A DNA stretch of 64,000 bases from Burkholderia pyrrocinia (GCF_022809715.1 NZ_CP094461.1:558001-622000), one strand, 5' to 3'. Positions 1 to 9,554 are shown, numbered from the stretch's first letter. Notes: generated by a model from the sequence alone, not told the origin. Made by a program: numbers and translations.

Positions 1-1
1 T

Positions 2-751
2 GTCGAAATCCACGGCGCCCATGGCTATCTGGTCAACCAGTTCCTCTCCCCGCACCACAACCGACGCACCGACGAATGGGGTGGCAGCCCAGAGAAGCGG
101 CGGCGCTTCGTGCTGGCCGTCTATGCAGAGGTCCGCCGCCAAGTGGGGCCGGATTTTGCGGTGGGGATCAAGCTCAACTCGGCCGACTTCCAGCACGGTG
201 GCTTCACCGCGGACGAGTCGATCGAGACGATCCACGCATTGGTGAATGCAGGCATCGATCTGATAGAGATTTCCGGCGGCACCTACGAGGCACCGGCCAT
301 GAGTGGTGCGATGCAGGAGCCGAAGAAGGCGTCCACCGCAGCCCGTGAAGCCTACTTCCTCGAGTTCGCCGAAAGGGTGCGCGCAGCGGTGAAGGTGCCG
401 CTGATGGTCACCGGTGGCTTTCGCACGGCGATCGGCATGAATGACGCCCTTCGCTCCGGCGCACTCGATGTGGTCGGCCTGGCGCGGCTGCTGGCGATCG
501 ACCCTGACGCGCCTGCCGCCCTGCTTCAAGGGCGCGACAGTTCGCAGCATGTACGCCCCATCAGCACGGGGCTCAAGGCGGTCGACCGCATGGGGATCAT
601 GGAGGTGCTGTGGTACACGCGCCAGCTCAAGCGTATTGCAAGAGGCCAGTCGCCGCGTCCCGACGAGGGCGGGTTGTCTGCATTCCTGAAGTCTGCGCTC
701 CACAGCGGTTGGGGCACGTTCCGCACGCGGCGCCTGCGGGCGCGCGGGTGA
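2..751 (+). CDS. NADH:flavin oxidoreductase, Old Yellow Enzyme family (5' end outside window)
   Basis: C-terminal 249 residues of an FMN-dependent ene-reductase of the OYE / 12-oxophytodienoate reductase type; the gene begins before the window. The reading frame is open from base 2 and starts in the family signature VEIHGAHGYLVNQFLSP followed by N-R-R-T-D-E-W-G-G-S, the loop around the FMN-binding barrel. Further on come the barrel strands with IEISGGTYE and the phosphate-binding VTGGFRT. Such enzymes reduce activated C=C bonds in the cytoplasm; the substrate cannot be read from the sequence. A broken tetR follows 43 bp downstream on the same strand and may once have controlled it. Confidence 0.9.
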   Translation, partial: VEIHGAHGYLVNQFLSPHHNRRTDEWGGSPEKRRRFVLAVYAEVRRQVGPDFAVGIKLNSADFQHGGFTADESIETIHALVNAGIDLIEISGGTYEAPAMSGAMQEPKKASTAAREAYFLEFAERVRAAVKVPLMVTGGFRTAIGMNDALRSGALDVVGLARLLAIDPDAPAALLQGRDSSQHVRPISTGLKAVDRMGIMEVLWYTRQLKRIARGQSPRPDEGGLSAFLKSALHSGWGTFRTRRLRARG

Positions 752-794
752 GCGTGGCCCGTTTACGGCCAGCACGCGTACAGATAAACATCGC

Positions 795-1366
795 ATGAAA
801 CGACCCACCACCCGATCCAAAGAGAGTACGCACGAACGCATCGTTGATGCGGGCGCACGTGCGATCCGCCGCTTCGGCTTCGACGGGATCGGCATTGCCG
901 ACATCATGAAGCTGGCCGGCCTGACCCACGGCGGGTTCTATGCGCACTTCGCCTCCCGTGAGGTGATGCTTGCCGAGTTGGTCGACCGCGCTGGCGCAGA
1001 AGCCGTCGAGACCTTCCTGCGCATCGTGGCTGCAGCTCCGACTGGCAAATCGCAGCAGGCGTTGCTGCGCGCTTATCTGTCGCAAGAACACGTGAAGAAT
1101 CCCGAGTCCGGCTGTCCGGTGGCTTCGCTGGGAACGGATCTATCTCGTCAGTCGCCGGCGATTCGTCGCGCCGCATCAAGGACCTGCTGAGCATCGTATC
1201 CCGGCATGCCACCGACAGGGAGCAGCCCGATGCGGATGCGCGTGCTCTGGTGACCGCCGCCACGATGATTGGCGCAGTCGTGCTGGCGCGCGCGGTCGAC
1301 GAAGAAGCGCTCTCCGAAGTCGTGCTGTCCGCGACGCGGGCGCACCTTGTCCCTGAAACGGATTGA
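795..1366 (+). pseudogene. TetR-family regulator, frameshifted
   Basis: The N-terminal part (795-1190) is a normal TetR DNA-binding domain with the helix-turn-helix IADIMKLAGLTHGGFYAHF, followed by the start of the ligand domain ending in SGCPVASLGTDLSRQSPAIRR. The frame then runs into a stop at 1188. The expected continuation, beginning RRIKDLLSIVSRH and ending LVPETD, is in another frame and stops at 1364-1366. The switch lies near 1160-1175, where a few bases appear to be missing. The protein is therefore cut to 131 residues and has probably lost its dimerisation domain. A sequencing error is possible, but several neighbours are also broken. Confidence 0.8.
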
Positions 1367-1432
1367 GATGCCATCTATTTTTTGCCCTCGCACGTGAAGC
1401 CCAGATACTGAACAAGGGACCAACCAAGAGCA

Positions 1433-2425
1433 ATGACCATGACCTTCAAAGCACTGCTGAGCACCAAGACAGGTGACTCGATTTCCACAGATGTTGTCGA
1501 TTTCGACGAAGCCGACCTAATGCCAGGCGACGTTACCGTCGCGATCGACTATTCCACCGTCAACTACAAGGACGCGATGGCGATCAGTGGCCGCGCGCCG
1601 GTGATTCGCAAGTTCCCTCTTATCCCCGGGATCGACTTCGCAGGCACGGTGGAAACCTCCTCGCATCCAGGCTTCGCGGTGGGCGAGAGTGTGGTCGCCA
1701 ACGGCTGGGGGTTGAGCCAAACCAACCACGGCGGTTTCGCACAGAAGGCGCGAGTACCGGGCGACTGGCTGATCAAGCTGCCCGAGACGTTCTCGACGCA
1801 CGACGCCATGGGCATCGGAACGGCCGGGTACACCGCGATGTTGTCCGTGCTCGCGCTGGAGCATGCGGGGGTAACACCGGACAAAGGCGATGTGCTGGTG
1901 ACCGGCGCCGGCGGCGGAGCCGGCTCCATTGCCATCGCTTTGCTGTCGAAACTGGGCTACCGGGTGGTTGCATCGACCGGTCGGCTGGAAGAGGCCGACT
2001 ACCTGCGCGAGCTGGGTGCAGCCGAAATCATCGACCGCCGCACGCTGTCCGAGCCGGGCGCTCCGATCGCCAACGAGCGCTGGGCCGGTGCGATCGACTC
2101 GGTGGGCAGCCATACGCTTGCCAACGTCCTCGCTCAAACTCAGTACCGCGGAGCGGTGGCTGCCTTCGGGCTGGCTCAGGGCGCGGACCTGCCCGGTTCG
2201 GTGCTGCCCTTCATCCTGCGTAACGTGACGCTGGCGGGAATCGACTCGGTCAATGCCCCGCAGGACTTACGGCAGAACGCATGGGCGCGTTTGGCTGTCG
2301 ACCTGGATCTGGGCAAGCTTGCACGGACCACGCAGGTGGTGGGGCTGGCCGAAGTCCTGGTCCTTGTGGACCCGATGCTGCAAGGCCAGGTGCGTGGCCG
2401 CACCATCGTGGATGTCAACGCCTGA
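1433..2425 (+). CDS. MDR-family quinone/acrylyl-CoA reductase (YhdH/AcuI type)
   Basis: 330-residue zinc-free medium-chain dehydrogenase/reductase. It has the N-terminal GroES-like fold (STVNYKDAMAISG, PLIPGIDFAGTV) and a Rossmann domain with the NADPH-binding run VTGAGGGAGSIAIALLSKLGY. The N-KDA and PLIPGID motifs and the length fit the YhdH/YhfP/AcuI subfamily, which reduces acryloyl-CoA or small enals and quinones with NADPH. Two start codons are possible, 1433 and 1439; the second is better spaced from the AAGAG ribosome-binding site. An alpha/beta hydrolase follows 23 bp later, so the two are probably cotranscribed. Confidence 0.88.
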   Translation: MTMTFKALLSTKTGDSISTDVVDFDEADLMPGDVTVAIDYSTVNYKDAMAISGRAPVIRKFPLIPGIDFAGTVETSSHPGFAVGESVVANGWGLSQTNHGGFAQKARVPGDWLIKLPETFSTHDAMGIGTAGYTAMLSVLALEHAGVTPDKGDVLVTGAGGGAGSIAIALLSKLGYRVVASTGRLEEADYLRELGAAEIIDRRTLSEPGAPIANERWAGAIDSVGSHTLANVLAQTQYRGAVAAFGLAQGADLPGSVLPFILRNVTLAGIDSVNAPQDLRQNAWARLAVDLDLGKLARTTQVVGLAEVLVLVDPMLQGQVRGRTIVDVNA

Positions 2426-2448
2426 GGCCGGGCACCAAGGAGTCAACC

Positions 2449-3312
2449 ATGTCGAGTTCCAGTGTCCAGAGTGAATCGACCACCCCCTACGCCCACGTCA
2501 AGACCCATTCGGTCGCCGCGGCGGGAACCACCTTCGCCTACCGCGAATTGGGTCCGGCAGGCGGTATTCCCGTGGTGCTGCTGAACCATTGGGGCGCCGT
2601 GCTGGACAACTTCGATCCACGCATAGTCGATGGCCTCGCTCGCCAGTATCGTGTCATCGCCGTCGACTACCGTGGGATTGGTGCATCCGGTGGCACTGCA
2701 CCTGTGACCGTCGACGAGATGGCCCGCGACACCATCGCCCTGATCCGCGCGTTGGGTTTCGATCGTGTCGACCTGCTGGGGTTCTCACTGGGTGGGTTCG
2801 TCGCACAGGACGTGGCGCTGAAGGCTCCGCAGCTGGTACGCAAGCTCATCCTCACGGGCACTGGTCCCGCAGGGGGCCCAGGCATCGATCATGTCGGCGC
2901 CGTGTCCTGGCCCCTGATGCTCAAGGGCTTGCTGACTCTGCGCGACCCCAAGGCCTATTTGTTCTTTACGTCCACGGCCAATGGCCGGCAGGCCGCAAGC
3001 GCCTTCCTGAAACGGCTCAAGGAACGCAAGTCCGGTCGCGACAAGGAGCCAACGCCTCGCGCATTCCTGCGCCAGCTCAAGGCGATCAAGGCCTGGGGCC
3101 AGCAAGTGCCGCAACGCCTTGGTCATTTACAGATGCCGGTGCTGATCGCCAATGGCGATCACGACATCATGGTGCCGACCGCCCTGAGCCACGACATGGC
3201 CCGTCGCATTCCCCAGGCGCAACTCGTCATCTACAAAGACGCGGGCCACGGAGGGATTTTTCAGTACCACGCCGACTTTGTGCCCAAGGCGCTGGCGTTT
3301 CTGTCGCAATGA
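2449..3312 (+). CDS. Alpha/beta hydrolase
   Basis: 287 residues with the alpha/beta-hydrolase fold. The oxyanion strand is VVLLNHWGAVLDNF, the nucleophile elbow is GFSLGG (serine), the acid is in NGDHDIMVPT and the catalytic histidine is in DAGHGGIFQ. The start at 2449 is chosen because AAGGAG lies 7 bases upstream; the frame is open further upstream but that part overlaps the preceding reductase. The substrate is unknown; the family includes esterases, haloperoxidase-like enzymes and ring-cleavage hydrolases. A truncated relative of the same family lies at 4842-5059, suggesting that this stretch was duplicated and then eroded. Confidence 0.87.
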   Translation: MSSSSVQSESTTPYAHVKTHSVAAAGTTFAYRELGPAGGIPVVLLNHWGAVLDNFDPRIVDGLARQYRVIAVDYRGIGASGGTAPVTVDEMARDTIALIRALGFDRVDLLGFSLGGFVAQDVALKAPQLVRKLILTGTGPAGGPGIDHVGAVSWPLMLKGLLTLRDPKAYLFFTSTANGRQAASAFLKRLKERKSGRDKEPTPRAFLRQLKAIKAWGQQVPQRLGHLQMPVLIANGDHDIMVPTALSHDMARRIPQAQLVIYKDAGHGGIFQYHADFVPKALAFLSQ

Positions 3313-3389
3313 AGGCTGACAGAACTTGATTCGAAGCAAGTCCCATTGCAGACAGACATGACCAACACCACCACAATTGGAGAAGCAGG

Positions 3390-3661
3390 ATGAAAGCAGT
3401 CAGATTCCACACGACCGGCGGGCCGGACGCCTTGGTCTATGAAGAGCTTCCAGATCCGGCCATCGAAGACGACGACGTGCTTACCTGGCCTTCCCGGAAT
3501 TGATCCAGTCCACGCTGACAGAACTCATCGGCCTGGTTCTGTCCGGCAAGGTGGTACTACAGCCGGGAACGGTTTTGCCACTTTCGCAGGCCGCCGAAGC
3601 ACATCGCCTGCTGGAAGGACGACAGACCACCGGCAAGGTGGTGCTTCAGCCATGGGCGTGA
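3390..3661 (+). pseudogene. Quinone oxidoreductase (MDR family) with large internal deletion
   Basis: Only the two ends of a gene of roughly 1 kb remain. From 3390 the reading MKAVRFHTTGGPDALVYEEL is a classical MDR N-terminus; it runs about 33 codons and then hits a stop. In another frame, up to the stop at 3659-3661, comes a classical MDR C-terminus (YLAFPELIQSTLTELI, then QAAEAHRLLEGRQTTGKVVL). The Rossmann domain and most of the catalytic domain are missing, so it cannot be functional. The ribosome-binding site AGAAGCAGG is still in place before 3390. Confidence 0.85.
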
Positions 3662-3717
3662 GCATCGTTCCGTCCAGACGCAAAACCACCATCAATCACA
3701 CTCGAAGTCCCAACATC

Positions 3718-4719
3718 ATGAAAGCACTCACCTTCAAACGCTACGGCAAATCGCACGAGATAGGGTTCGCTGAAGTTTCTTTCCCCACACTCAAACCCGA
3801 CGAAATGCTCGTGGAGGTTCATGCCGTGGGGCTGAATCCGATCGACAACATGATCCCGACCGGCATGTTCAAAGCCGTGCTGAAATTCGAACTACCGGCC
3901 ACGATGGGCAGCGACCTTGCCGGCGTGGTGAAGGAGGTCGGCAGCCGCGTGACGCGCTTCCAGCCAGGCGACGCAGTCTTCGCCAGCCTCTTCGACTTGG
4001 GCACCGGCTCGCTCGCCGAATTTGCCGTGGTGCCCGAACGCGTTGCCGCCCCGAAGCCGGCCAACCTGGACTTCGTGCAGGCGGCCTCGGTTCCTATGGT
4101 CGGGCTGACGTCGTGGCAAGCCCTGAAGGAACGCGCGAAAATTCAGAGGGGACAGAAAGTGTTCATTCCCGCAGGGTCCGGCGGAATCGGTACGTTTGCG
4201 ATCCAACTGGCCAAGCACTTCGGAGCCAAGGTGGGCACGACCACCAGCACGGGCAATGTACAACTGGTGAGTGGCCTTGGCGCAGACGAGGTGGTTGACT
4301 ACACGAAGCAGGAGTTCGAGAACGTGCTGCGCGGCTACGATATGGTACTGGGAACCATGCGCGGCGACTCCATCGAGAAGTCCGTCGGCATCCTCAAGCC
4401 AGGGGGCAAGATCGTGTCGCTCATCGGTCCGCTGGACGCGGCGTTCGCCAATGCTCGCCGGTTGAACTTCGTCCTGAAGTTCGTCTTCGGACTGATGAGC
4501 CGAAAGATCAGGCGCCTTGCGGCAAAGAAGGACGCCACCTACTCGTTCCTCTTCGTACGCGCCGACGGCGCGCAATTGCGCGAGATCGGCGAGTTGTTCG
4601 AATCGGGACGCATTCGACCGGTGATCGACAAGGTTTTTGCATTCGACCACGCCAAGGAAGCGCTTGAGTATTTGGCGCAAGGACGTGCGAAGGGTAAGGT
4701 CGTTGTCGAAGTCAAATGA
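3718..4719 (+). CDS. NADP-dependent MDR oxidoreductase
   Basis: 333-residue medium-chain dehydrogenase/reductase starting MKALTFKRYGKSHEIGF. The N-terminal catalytic domain contains VGLNPIDNMIP and MGSDLAGVVKEVG; the NADP-binding motif is VFIPAGSGGIGTFAIQLAKHFG. No structural-zinc cysteine cluster is seen, which points to the quinone-reductase-like branch acting on enones or quinones. The start at 3718 follows the pseudogene by 56 bp; an upstream extension in frame runs through the pseudogene and is not likely to be translated. The intact copy sits between two decayed relatives. Confidence 0.88.
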   Translation: MKALTFKRYGKSHEIGFAEVSFPTLKPDEMLVEVHAVGLNPIDNMIPTGMFKAVLKFELPATMGSDLAGVVKEVGSRVTRFQPGDAVFASLFDLGTGSLAEFAVVPERVAAPKPANLDFVQAASVPMVGLTSWQALKERAKIQRGQKVFIPAGSGGIGTFAIQLAKHFGAKVGTTTSTGNVQLVSGLGADEVVDYTKQEFENVLRGYDMVLGTMRGDSIEKSVGILKPGGKIVSLIGPLDAAFANARRLNFVLKFVFGLMSRKIRRLAAKKDATYSFLFVRADGAQLREIGELFESGRIRPVIDKVFAFDHAKEALEYLAQGRAKGKVVVEVK

Positions 4720-4841
4720 ATTGACCAGGGGACTTGGGGAAGAGTGATTTGGTAGGCATATACAAGGTAAGCCCTCGGTGAATTCATCTTGTCTATTCCA
4801 CTGCACTTCATGACACACAAAAGATCGGATAGGCCCGTCCT

Positions 4842-5059
4842 GGGGGCAGAAAGAACCCGCGGACCTGTCCGTCGCGAAGTGCTTCGAGTTCGTCGCCAAC
4901 GGCGATAACGACCGGATGATCCCGAGCAAGGATTCCGAAGACCTAGCGCGACGTCTGCCCAACAGCCGTCTCGTCATCTACCCGGATTCCTGCCACGGAG
5001 CGATATTTCAGTTCCACGACGACTTTGTTCCGAAAGCGCTCGAATTCCTGGCTCAGTAG
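4842..5059 (+). pseudogene. Alpha/beta hydrolase, 5'-truncated fragment
   Basis: About 70 codons in frame with the stop at 5057-5059 read FVANGDNDRMIPSKDSEDLA, then RLPNSRLVIYPDSCHGAIFQ and end VPKALEFLAQ. This is the C-terminal third of an alpha/beta hydrolase with the acid and histidine of the triad, closely resembling the end of the intact hydrolase at 2449-3312. The N-terminal two thirds, including the nucleophile elbow, are absent and there is no start codon with a ribosome-binding site. Confidence 0.8.
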
Positions 5060-5194
5060 TCCATCAAAACAGCTCGCAATTCGGCGCTCAATATCCTCCA
5101 TGTTTCCTCGCAAGCGCGATTCCCATGGCGTACTTTGGGATCCGTCTGGAGCGCCGATCCATCCGGGGCGGCGTTTCCTGCCGCCCAAGCGCGA

Positions 5195-5874
5195 TCATGT
5201 TCCCGGATGGACGATGATCTTGCCCATCACCTCTCGGGCCGCCATCCTGGCCATAGCATCGGCCGCACCTCCCAAAGGAATGCGCTCGGTAATGACTGGG
5301 CATAGTCGATCGTTTCGTCCGCTCCCGAGTCGCGGCACAACGCCAGTTTGTCGCGCGTCGATGCCGCTGCGATGACGCGTGCGCCCATCGCCTTCGCGAT
5401 CCCGATCGCAGCAAGACCGACCCCACCGGCCGCCCCCATTACAAGCAGCGTTTCGCCGGATTCGAGGTAGGCACGATGCCGCAGCGCGTGTAGCGATGTG
5501 CCGTAGGTCAGCATGAACGATGCACCCGAATCAAAGTTCATGCCGGCCGGCAGTCTCATGAGATGGCGCGCGTCGGCGACACAGTATTCGGCGAATGCGC
5601 CGTAGCCAGTCGAGCCGACCACTGCGTCGCCGATTTGCCAATTGTCGACGCCCTCGCCGACGGCGTCGACCACGCCGGAAAATTCGGCGCCGGGAGAAAA
5701 CGGCAACGGAGGCTTCAACTGGTAAAGGCCCTGCACGATCAAGGCGTCCGGGAAATTGAGCGAGGCGGCCTTCACGCGAATTCGGACCTCGCCAACCGCC
5801 GGCTCGGGTTGCGCCACATTTTCGAGCAGCAATTGATCGATAGGCCCGAATGCCTTGCATACCAGCGCTTTCAT
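5195..5874 (-). pseudogene. NADPH:quinone oxidoreductase with internal deletion and frame change
   Basis: From the ATG at 5874 the minus strand encodes a good quinone oxidoreductase: MKALVCKAFGPIDQLLLENV, PFSPGAEFSGVVDAVGEG and the NADPH site VMGAAGGVGLAAIGIAKAMG. After SGADETIDYAQSLPS the frame runs into unrelated residues and stops at 5227. The normal C-terminus of this family, read as ADAMARMAAREVMGKIIV then HPGT, is found in another frame ending at 5195-5197. Roughly 90-100 codons between the two parts are missing. It is the third gene of this type within 5 kb to have lost its middle. Confidence 0.82.
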
Positions 5875-6047
5875 ATTGTCCAGCCTCCTCGTGTCATCAA
5901 ACACGCCATGCCCTGCTCTCCCGGCCTGCGTCGCGAAAACGCGCGGCGACGCGATTCGGGCAGAGTGCTCATGCGTTTGACTGGCCAGGGAGCGCGTGTG
6001 ACCACATGCAGCTGACATGTGCAACACGCTGCTCGCTGTCCAGGAAA

Positions 6048-6572
6048 TCAGTTCTGCGCGCCCGATTCGGCGACATCGCCATGACGGGTCCAGATCTGCG
6101 AGCGGCCCAGCAAGGACACGCCAATATAGCCGCGCACCACAAGCTTCTGCCCCCCGGCCTCGACGCGCATCTTGCAGCTGTACTCGTTGCCGTTCATCGG
6201 GTCGAGGATCCTGCCACCGTCCCATCCGTCGCCTTGTTGCCGCATACCCCGGACGACAGTCATGCCCTGGATCTTTTGGTCCTTGCGTTCATCCGTACAC
6301 TGCGTGCAGCGGCGATCGGGCGAGTTGTTTGCATTCAGTCCCTTGATTATCTTGCCGCTGAGCGTACCGTCACCGTTCTGCGTAATCTGTACCAGTGCGG
6401 TGGGCTGGTGAGTGTGATCGTCGATCGTCTGCCATATGCCGACCGGCGTGCCGGAAACGTCGGCAAAAACCGGCATCGCACATGTCAGCAGTGCGCCTGC
6501 GATTGTCATGCTTGCCCAGCCGCGCTTGACTGCGCCGGCGGGCTTTGTGTCGACATGGTTCGAAGAATGCAT
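6048..6572 (-). CDS. DUF2147 family exported protein
   Basis: 174 residues. A basic start and a hydrophobic run (GWASMTIAGALLTCAMPVFA) form a likely signal peptide, giving a periplasmic protein of about 140 residues. The mature part opens with TPVGIWQTIDDHTHQPTALV, continues with GDGTLSGKI and the conserved cysteine pair RRCTQCTDE, and contains GRILDPMNGNEYSCKM, all characteristic of DUF2147. The molecular role of this family is not established. It lies 222 bp downstream of an OmpW-type porin on the same strand and may be cotranscribed with it. Confidence 0.85.
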   Translation of the reverse strand: MHSSNHVDTKPAGAVKRGWASMTIAGALLTCAMPVFADVSGTPVGIWQTIDDHTHQPTALVQITQNGDGTLSGKIIKGLNANNSPDRRCTQCTDERKDQKIQGMTVVRGMRQQGDGWDGGRILDPMNGNEYSCKMRVEAGGQKLVVRGYIGVSLLGRSQIWTRHGDVAESGAQN

Positions 6573-6794
6573 AACGCGTCATCCTGTTGGGTTATTCGTC
6601 CGCCGCTTTGTTCGAGCGGCTGCATGAGTTGGCAAAATGTCGCGCGCCCCGCGAATTCGAAATGGAGACGCACGAACGAGGGTTTCATCGGCATGCCGCA
6701 CCACGACCGGCACGAACCTGCCGCTCGCTTTCCGCGCTCGATTCATGCGATAGGGGACACGGTGTGTCCCCGCCTCGTACGACACGAGTGATCA

Positions 6795-7523
6795 TCAAAA
6801 CCGATACCCGACGGATACAAACGAAACGACAGGATTGAGCTTGAGCTTCGTACTGCTGGTCACGACGCCACGCGGCGACTGCGTCGTCAGCGTGGCCCGG
6901 GAAGAAAGCCACATATAGGAAAGCGATGCATCGACCGACCAGTGCTTGTTGATGTTGTAGCTGAGTCCCGCATTGATAACCGGCGCGAACGAACTGCTCA
7001 GCCTTGCGGTGGTCGGTCCTTCCAGCGCGTGACCGAACGTCGGCGAATACAGGAAAGCACCGCTGGCAGTCGCAGGTTCCAGTTTCACTCCGCTGAACCA
7101 GACGTACGACGCGCCCGCGCCAAGGTAAGGGCGAAATTTGCTCGTGGCATCGTTGAAGAAGTATTTCAGTAGCAGCGCCGGGCTCCACTCGTATGCAGAA
7201 CCGATCCGGCCGAGCGCACTGAGGGATCCCGTGCCCGTCAGCCGGTACTTCGGTGGTATGCCGAGCGCGGCGCCTGCGGCAATGTGATCGGTGATGAAGT
7301 AGGTCGCGGTGAGCCCGAAGGTATCCGAATCGTCGACCGACGCGCCAGTGCCTGCAACGGTCGCGCTCGTGCCGAATGCGGAAACCGTGAGCGGTCGGCT
7401 GGAATCCTGCAGCGCGAAGTGAAACCAGCCGGCGTTCACGACCAGGTCTCCCGCACTCTGCGCGTGCGCAGTCGTGGTCGTCAGCAGCACGGCGGTAATT
7501 GCAAAAGCTCTATTCTTCAACAT
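6795..7523 (-). CDS. OmpW-family outer membrane protein
   Basis: 242 residues starting MLKNRAFAITAVLLTTTTAH, with a signal peptide cleaved after AHA. The mature protein begins AGDLVVNAGWFHFALQDSS and ends in an aromatic residue (VGYRF), as needed for beta-barrel assembly. It carries the OmpW landmarks YFITDHIAAGAALGIPP, KFRPYLGAGASYVWF and NKHWSVDASLSYMWL. OmpW proteins are small eight-stranded barrels thought to pass hydrophobic molecules across the outer membrane. The start at 7523 has a GGAGACAGG ribosome-binding site. A second OmpW gene at 32903 follows an acyl-CoA ligase in the same way. Confidence 0.93.
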   Translation of the reverse strand: MLKNRAFAITAVLLTTTTAHAQSAGDLVVNAGWFHFALQDSSRPLTVSAFGTSATVAGTGASVDDSDTFGLTATYFITDHIAAGAALGIPPKYRLTGTGSLSALGRIGSAYEWSPALLLKYFFNDATSKFRPYLGAGASYVWFSGVKLEPATASGAFLYSPTFGHALEGPTTARLSSSFAPVINAGLSYNINKHWSVDASLSYMWLSSRATLTTQSPRGVVTSSTKLKLNPVVSFVSVGYRF

Positions 7524-7769
7524 CCTGTCTCCTCCGGTTTTGGCATATGTGACTGATTGAGTGAAGCGGCACGGCGATTGCGAGGTTGGCCGGCCGGCGC
7601 TATCCAGCGCGCATCGACATGCGTCCGCAATTTTTTGCCGTGGTTTGCCATCGCACGACACTCGGTGAATGTGCCGATCAACTTTCGATGACAATCGGCG
7701 ATCCGATTCGGTGAGTCACGTCACGCGAAGCCCACGCGTGACACGTCCGGCTTCATGCGGCGACTTCGT

Positions 7770-9434
7770 TCATCGCGCGGCCTCGCGCTCGGACGATCCA
7801 TCGAGCCGCTCCGGGCTCGCTGCCGGTATCTGCGCCATCGCGTACTCGGCGAGTGCAGTTATCGTCAATGCCGGGTTGACTCCGGGATTGGCCGGCATTG
7901 CCGCACCGTCGCATACCAGCAAGTTCCGATATCCGAACACGCGCATGTGCCTATCGACCACGCCGCACGCGGAACTTGCGCCGATGACGGCGCCGCCCAG
8001 CACATGGGCAGTGGTCGGGATGTTGGCCAGCGCTTCCAGAACGTTGCTTTGAGCAACACCGCCGGTGCGGCTGGCCAGCCATTGGGCTGCCCGATTGCCG
8101 ATTTCGATGTACGTCGGATTGGGGCGGTCGCGATTCTGTTCGGTTGAGAGGCGGTAACCCCGCCCTATCCACCGCTTCCTCGCGCGCAGCACGATCGCGT
8201 TGTCCAGCGCCTGCATCACCAGCAGCGTGACCATGTGGCGGCTCCATCCCGCCGGCCACAACGTCCTGAGCCACTGCCACGGATGTCGAGCGATGTTGGC
8301 GAGCCATTTCAACGGCCGGGTCAGGCGATTGCCCTTGCCGACCAGGACCGTGTACATCAGGCCCATGAGGTCGGCGTGGCGGCCATACGTGAGGAACTCG
8401 ATCTGGGTGTCGTCGTCCAGGCGCACACTGCTGCTGGCCGTGACGTCGTTCCAGGTCTTCAGATCCTTGGGAAGACGGACATTCAGCACCGACTCGCTGT
8501 TGGTGCGCGCCAGCTCGCCGAGGCGGTTGCTGATCCGCGGCAGCGAACCGCTGAGCTTGCAGGTGGCAAGCAGCTCGTTGGTCCCCAGTGTCCCGCCCGC
8601 AAAGACCACGCCACGCGCGGTATGCACCTTGCGATCCCGGCGGACCAGTAAAGCGCCAGGGCGTTGCGTGACCACACGATACCCGTCGCTGCCGTCGGCG
8701 GCCCCCAGCGGACTCACGTCGACGACCTCGCGCTCGGCTGCGATCCGCACGCCGAGCCGCTCTGCGAACCACAGGTAGTTCTTCGTCAACGTATTCACGG
8801 CACCGACCCGACATCCCACCATGCAGGCGCCGCAGCGCGTGCAACCGGTGCGATCAGGGCCTTCGCCCCCGAAATAGGGATCCTTGACAGTCTTGTCCGG
8901 TTCTCCGAAATACACCCCGGTGGGAGAGAGAACGAAGCCGTCCTCTTTGCCGAAGTGCCGCGCCATTTCCCGTGCCAAACGCTGATTGGTCGAGTCGAAC
9001 GGCACGGTCCTGGCGCCGAGCATGTGCTCGGCCACCGCGTAGTGCGGTTCGAGCAGTCGCTCCCAGTCACCGAGTTCTCGCCACTGCGAATCGTCGAAGA
9101 AGCGCCGACGGGCACGGTACAACACGCCACCGTAGACGGTGCTGCCGCCGCCGACCGCCGACTGGCTGGGAAAGAACACATGGCGAAACACGCGCATGCG
9201 CATGACGCCCTTCAGGCCAAGCATGGGTGCCCACAGGAACCTGCCGAGTTGCCACGCGGATTCGGGCAGGTCTTCGTCGCGAAAGCGCCGGCCGCGCTCG
9301 ATTACGCCAACTCGATAGCCCTTCTCCGCCAGGCGCAGCGCCGAAACACTGCCGCCGAATCCTGAACCGATCACAATCCAGTCGTAATCGAATGTAGTGC
9401 TAATCAAATTAGATTCCCCTTCTCCATGTTTCAT
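7770..9434 (-). CDS. GMC-family FAD oxidoreductase (cholesterol-oxidase-like)
   Basis: About 550 residues. FAD binding is shown by WIVIGSGFGGSVSALRLAEK near the N-terminus and the GMC C-terminal signature NPGVNPALTITALAEYAM. In the middle is a cysteine cluster, CTRCGACMVGC (C-x2-C-x2-C-x3-C), found in the ChoD-like branch of the family. Such enzymes oxidise a hydroxyl group, often on a sterol or other alicyclic alcohol. The start is uncertain: ATG at 9434 has a weak ribosome-binding site, whereas TTG at 9407 is preceded by GGAGAAGGGG at good spacing and begins just before the FAD domain. It is the last enzyme gene of the minus-strand operon that starts at 13978. Confidence 0.87.
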   Translation of the reverse strand: MKHGEGESNLISTTFDYDWIVIGSGFGGSVSALRLAEKGYRVGVIERGRRFRDEDLPESAWQLGRFLWAPMLGLKGVMRMRVFRHVFFPSQSAVGGGSTVYGGVLYRARRRFFDDSQWRELGDWERLLEPHYAVAEHMLGARTVPFDSTNQRLAREMARHFGKEDGFVLSPTGVYFGEPDKTVKDPYFGGEGPDRTGCTRCGACMVGCRVGAVNTLTKNYLWFAERLGVRIAAEREVVDVSPLGAADGSDGYRVVTQRPGALLVRRDRKVHTARGVVFAGGTLGTNELLATCKLSGSLPRISNRLGELARTNSESVLNVRLPKDLKTWNDVTASSSVRLDDDTQIEFLTYGRHADLMGLMYTVLVGKGNRLTRPLKWLANIARHPWQWLRTLWPAGWSRHMVTLLVMQALDNAIVLRARKRWIGRGYRLSTEQNRDRPNPTYIEIGNRAAQWLASRTGGVAQSNVLEALANIPTTAHVLGGAVIGASSACGVVDRHMRVFGYRNLLVCDGAAMPANPGVNPALTITALAEYAMAQIPAASPERLDGSSEREAAR

Positions 9435-9554
9435 CGGGCGCTGCTTTCCCGGCGGGCAATCCGGGACATCCACGATCCGGCCTCGAACCTCAACGTGTTG
9501 TCGGCCGCGCGAATGCAATCGAATCGACGCGCGAGCACCGGATCGAGGTTCCGC

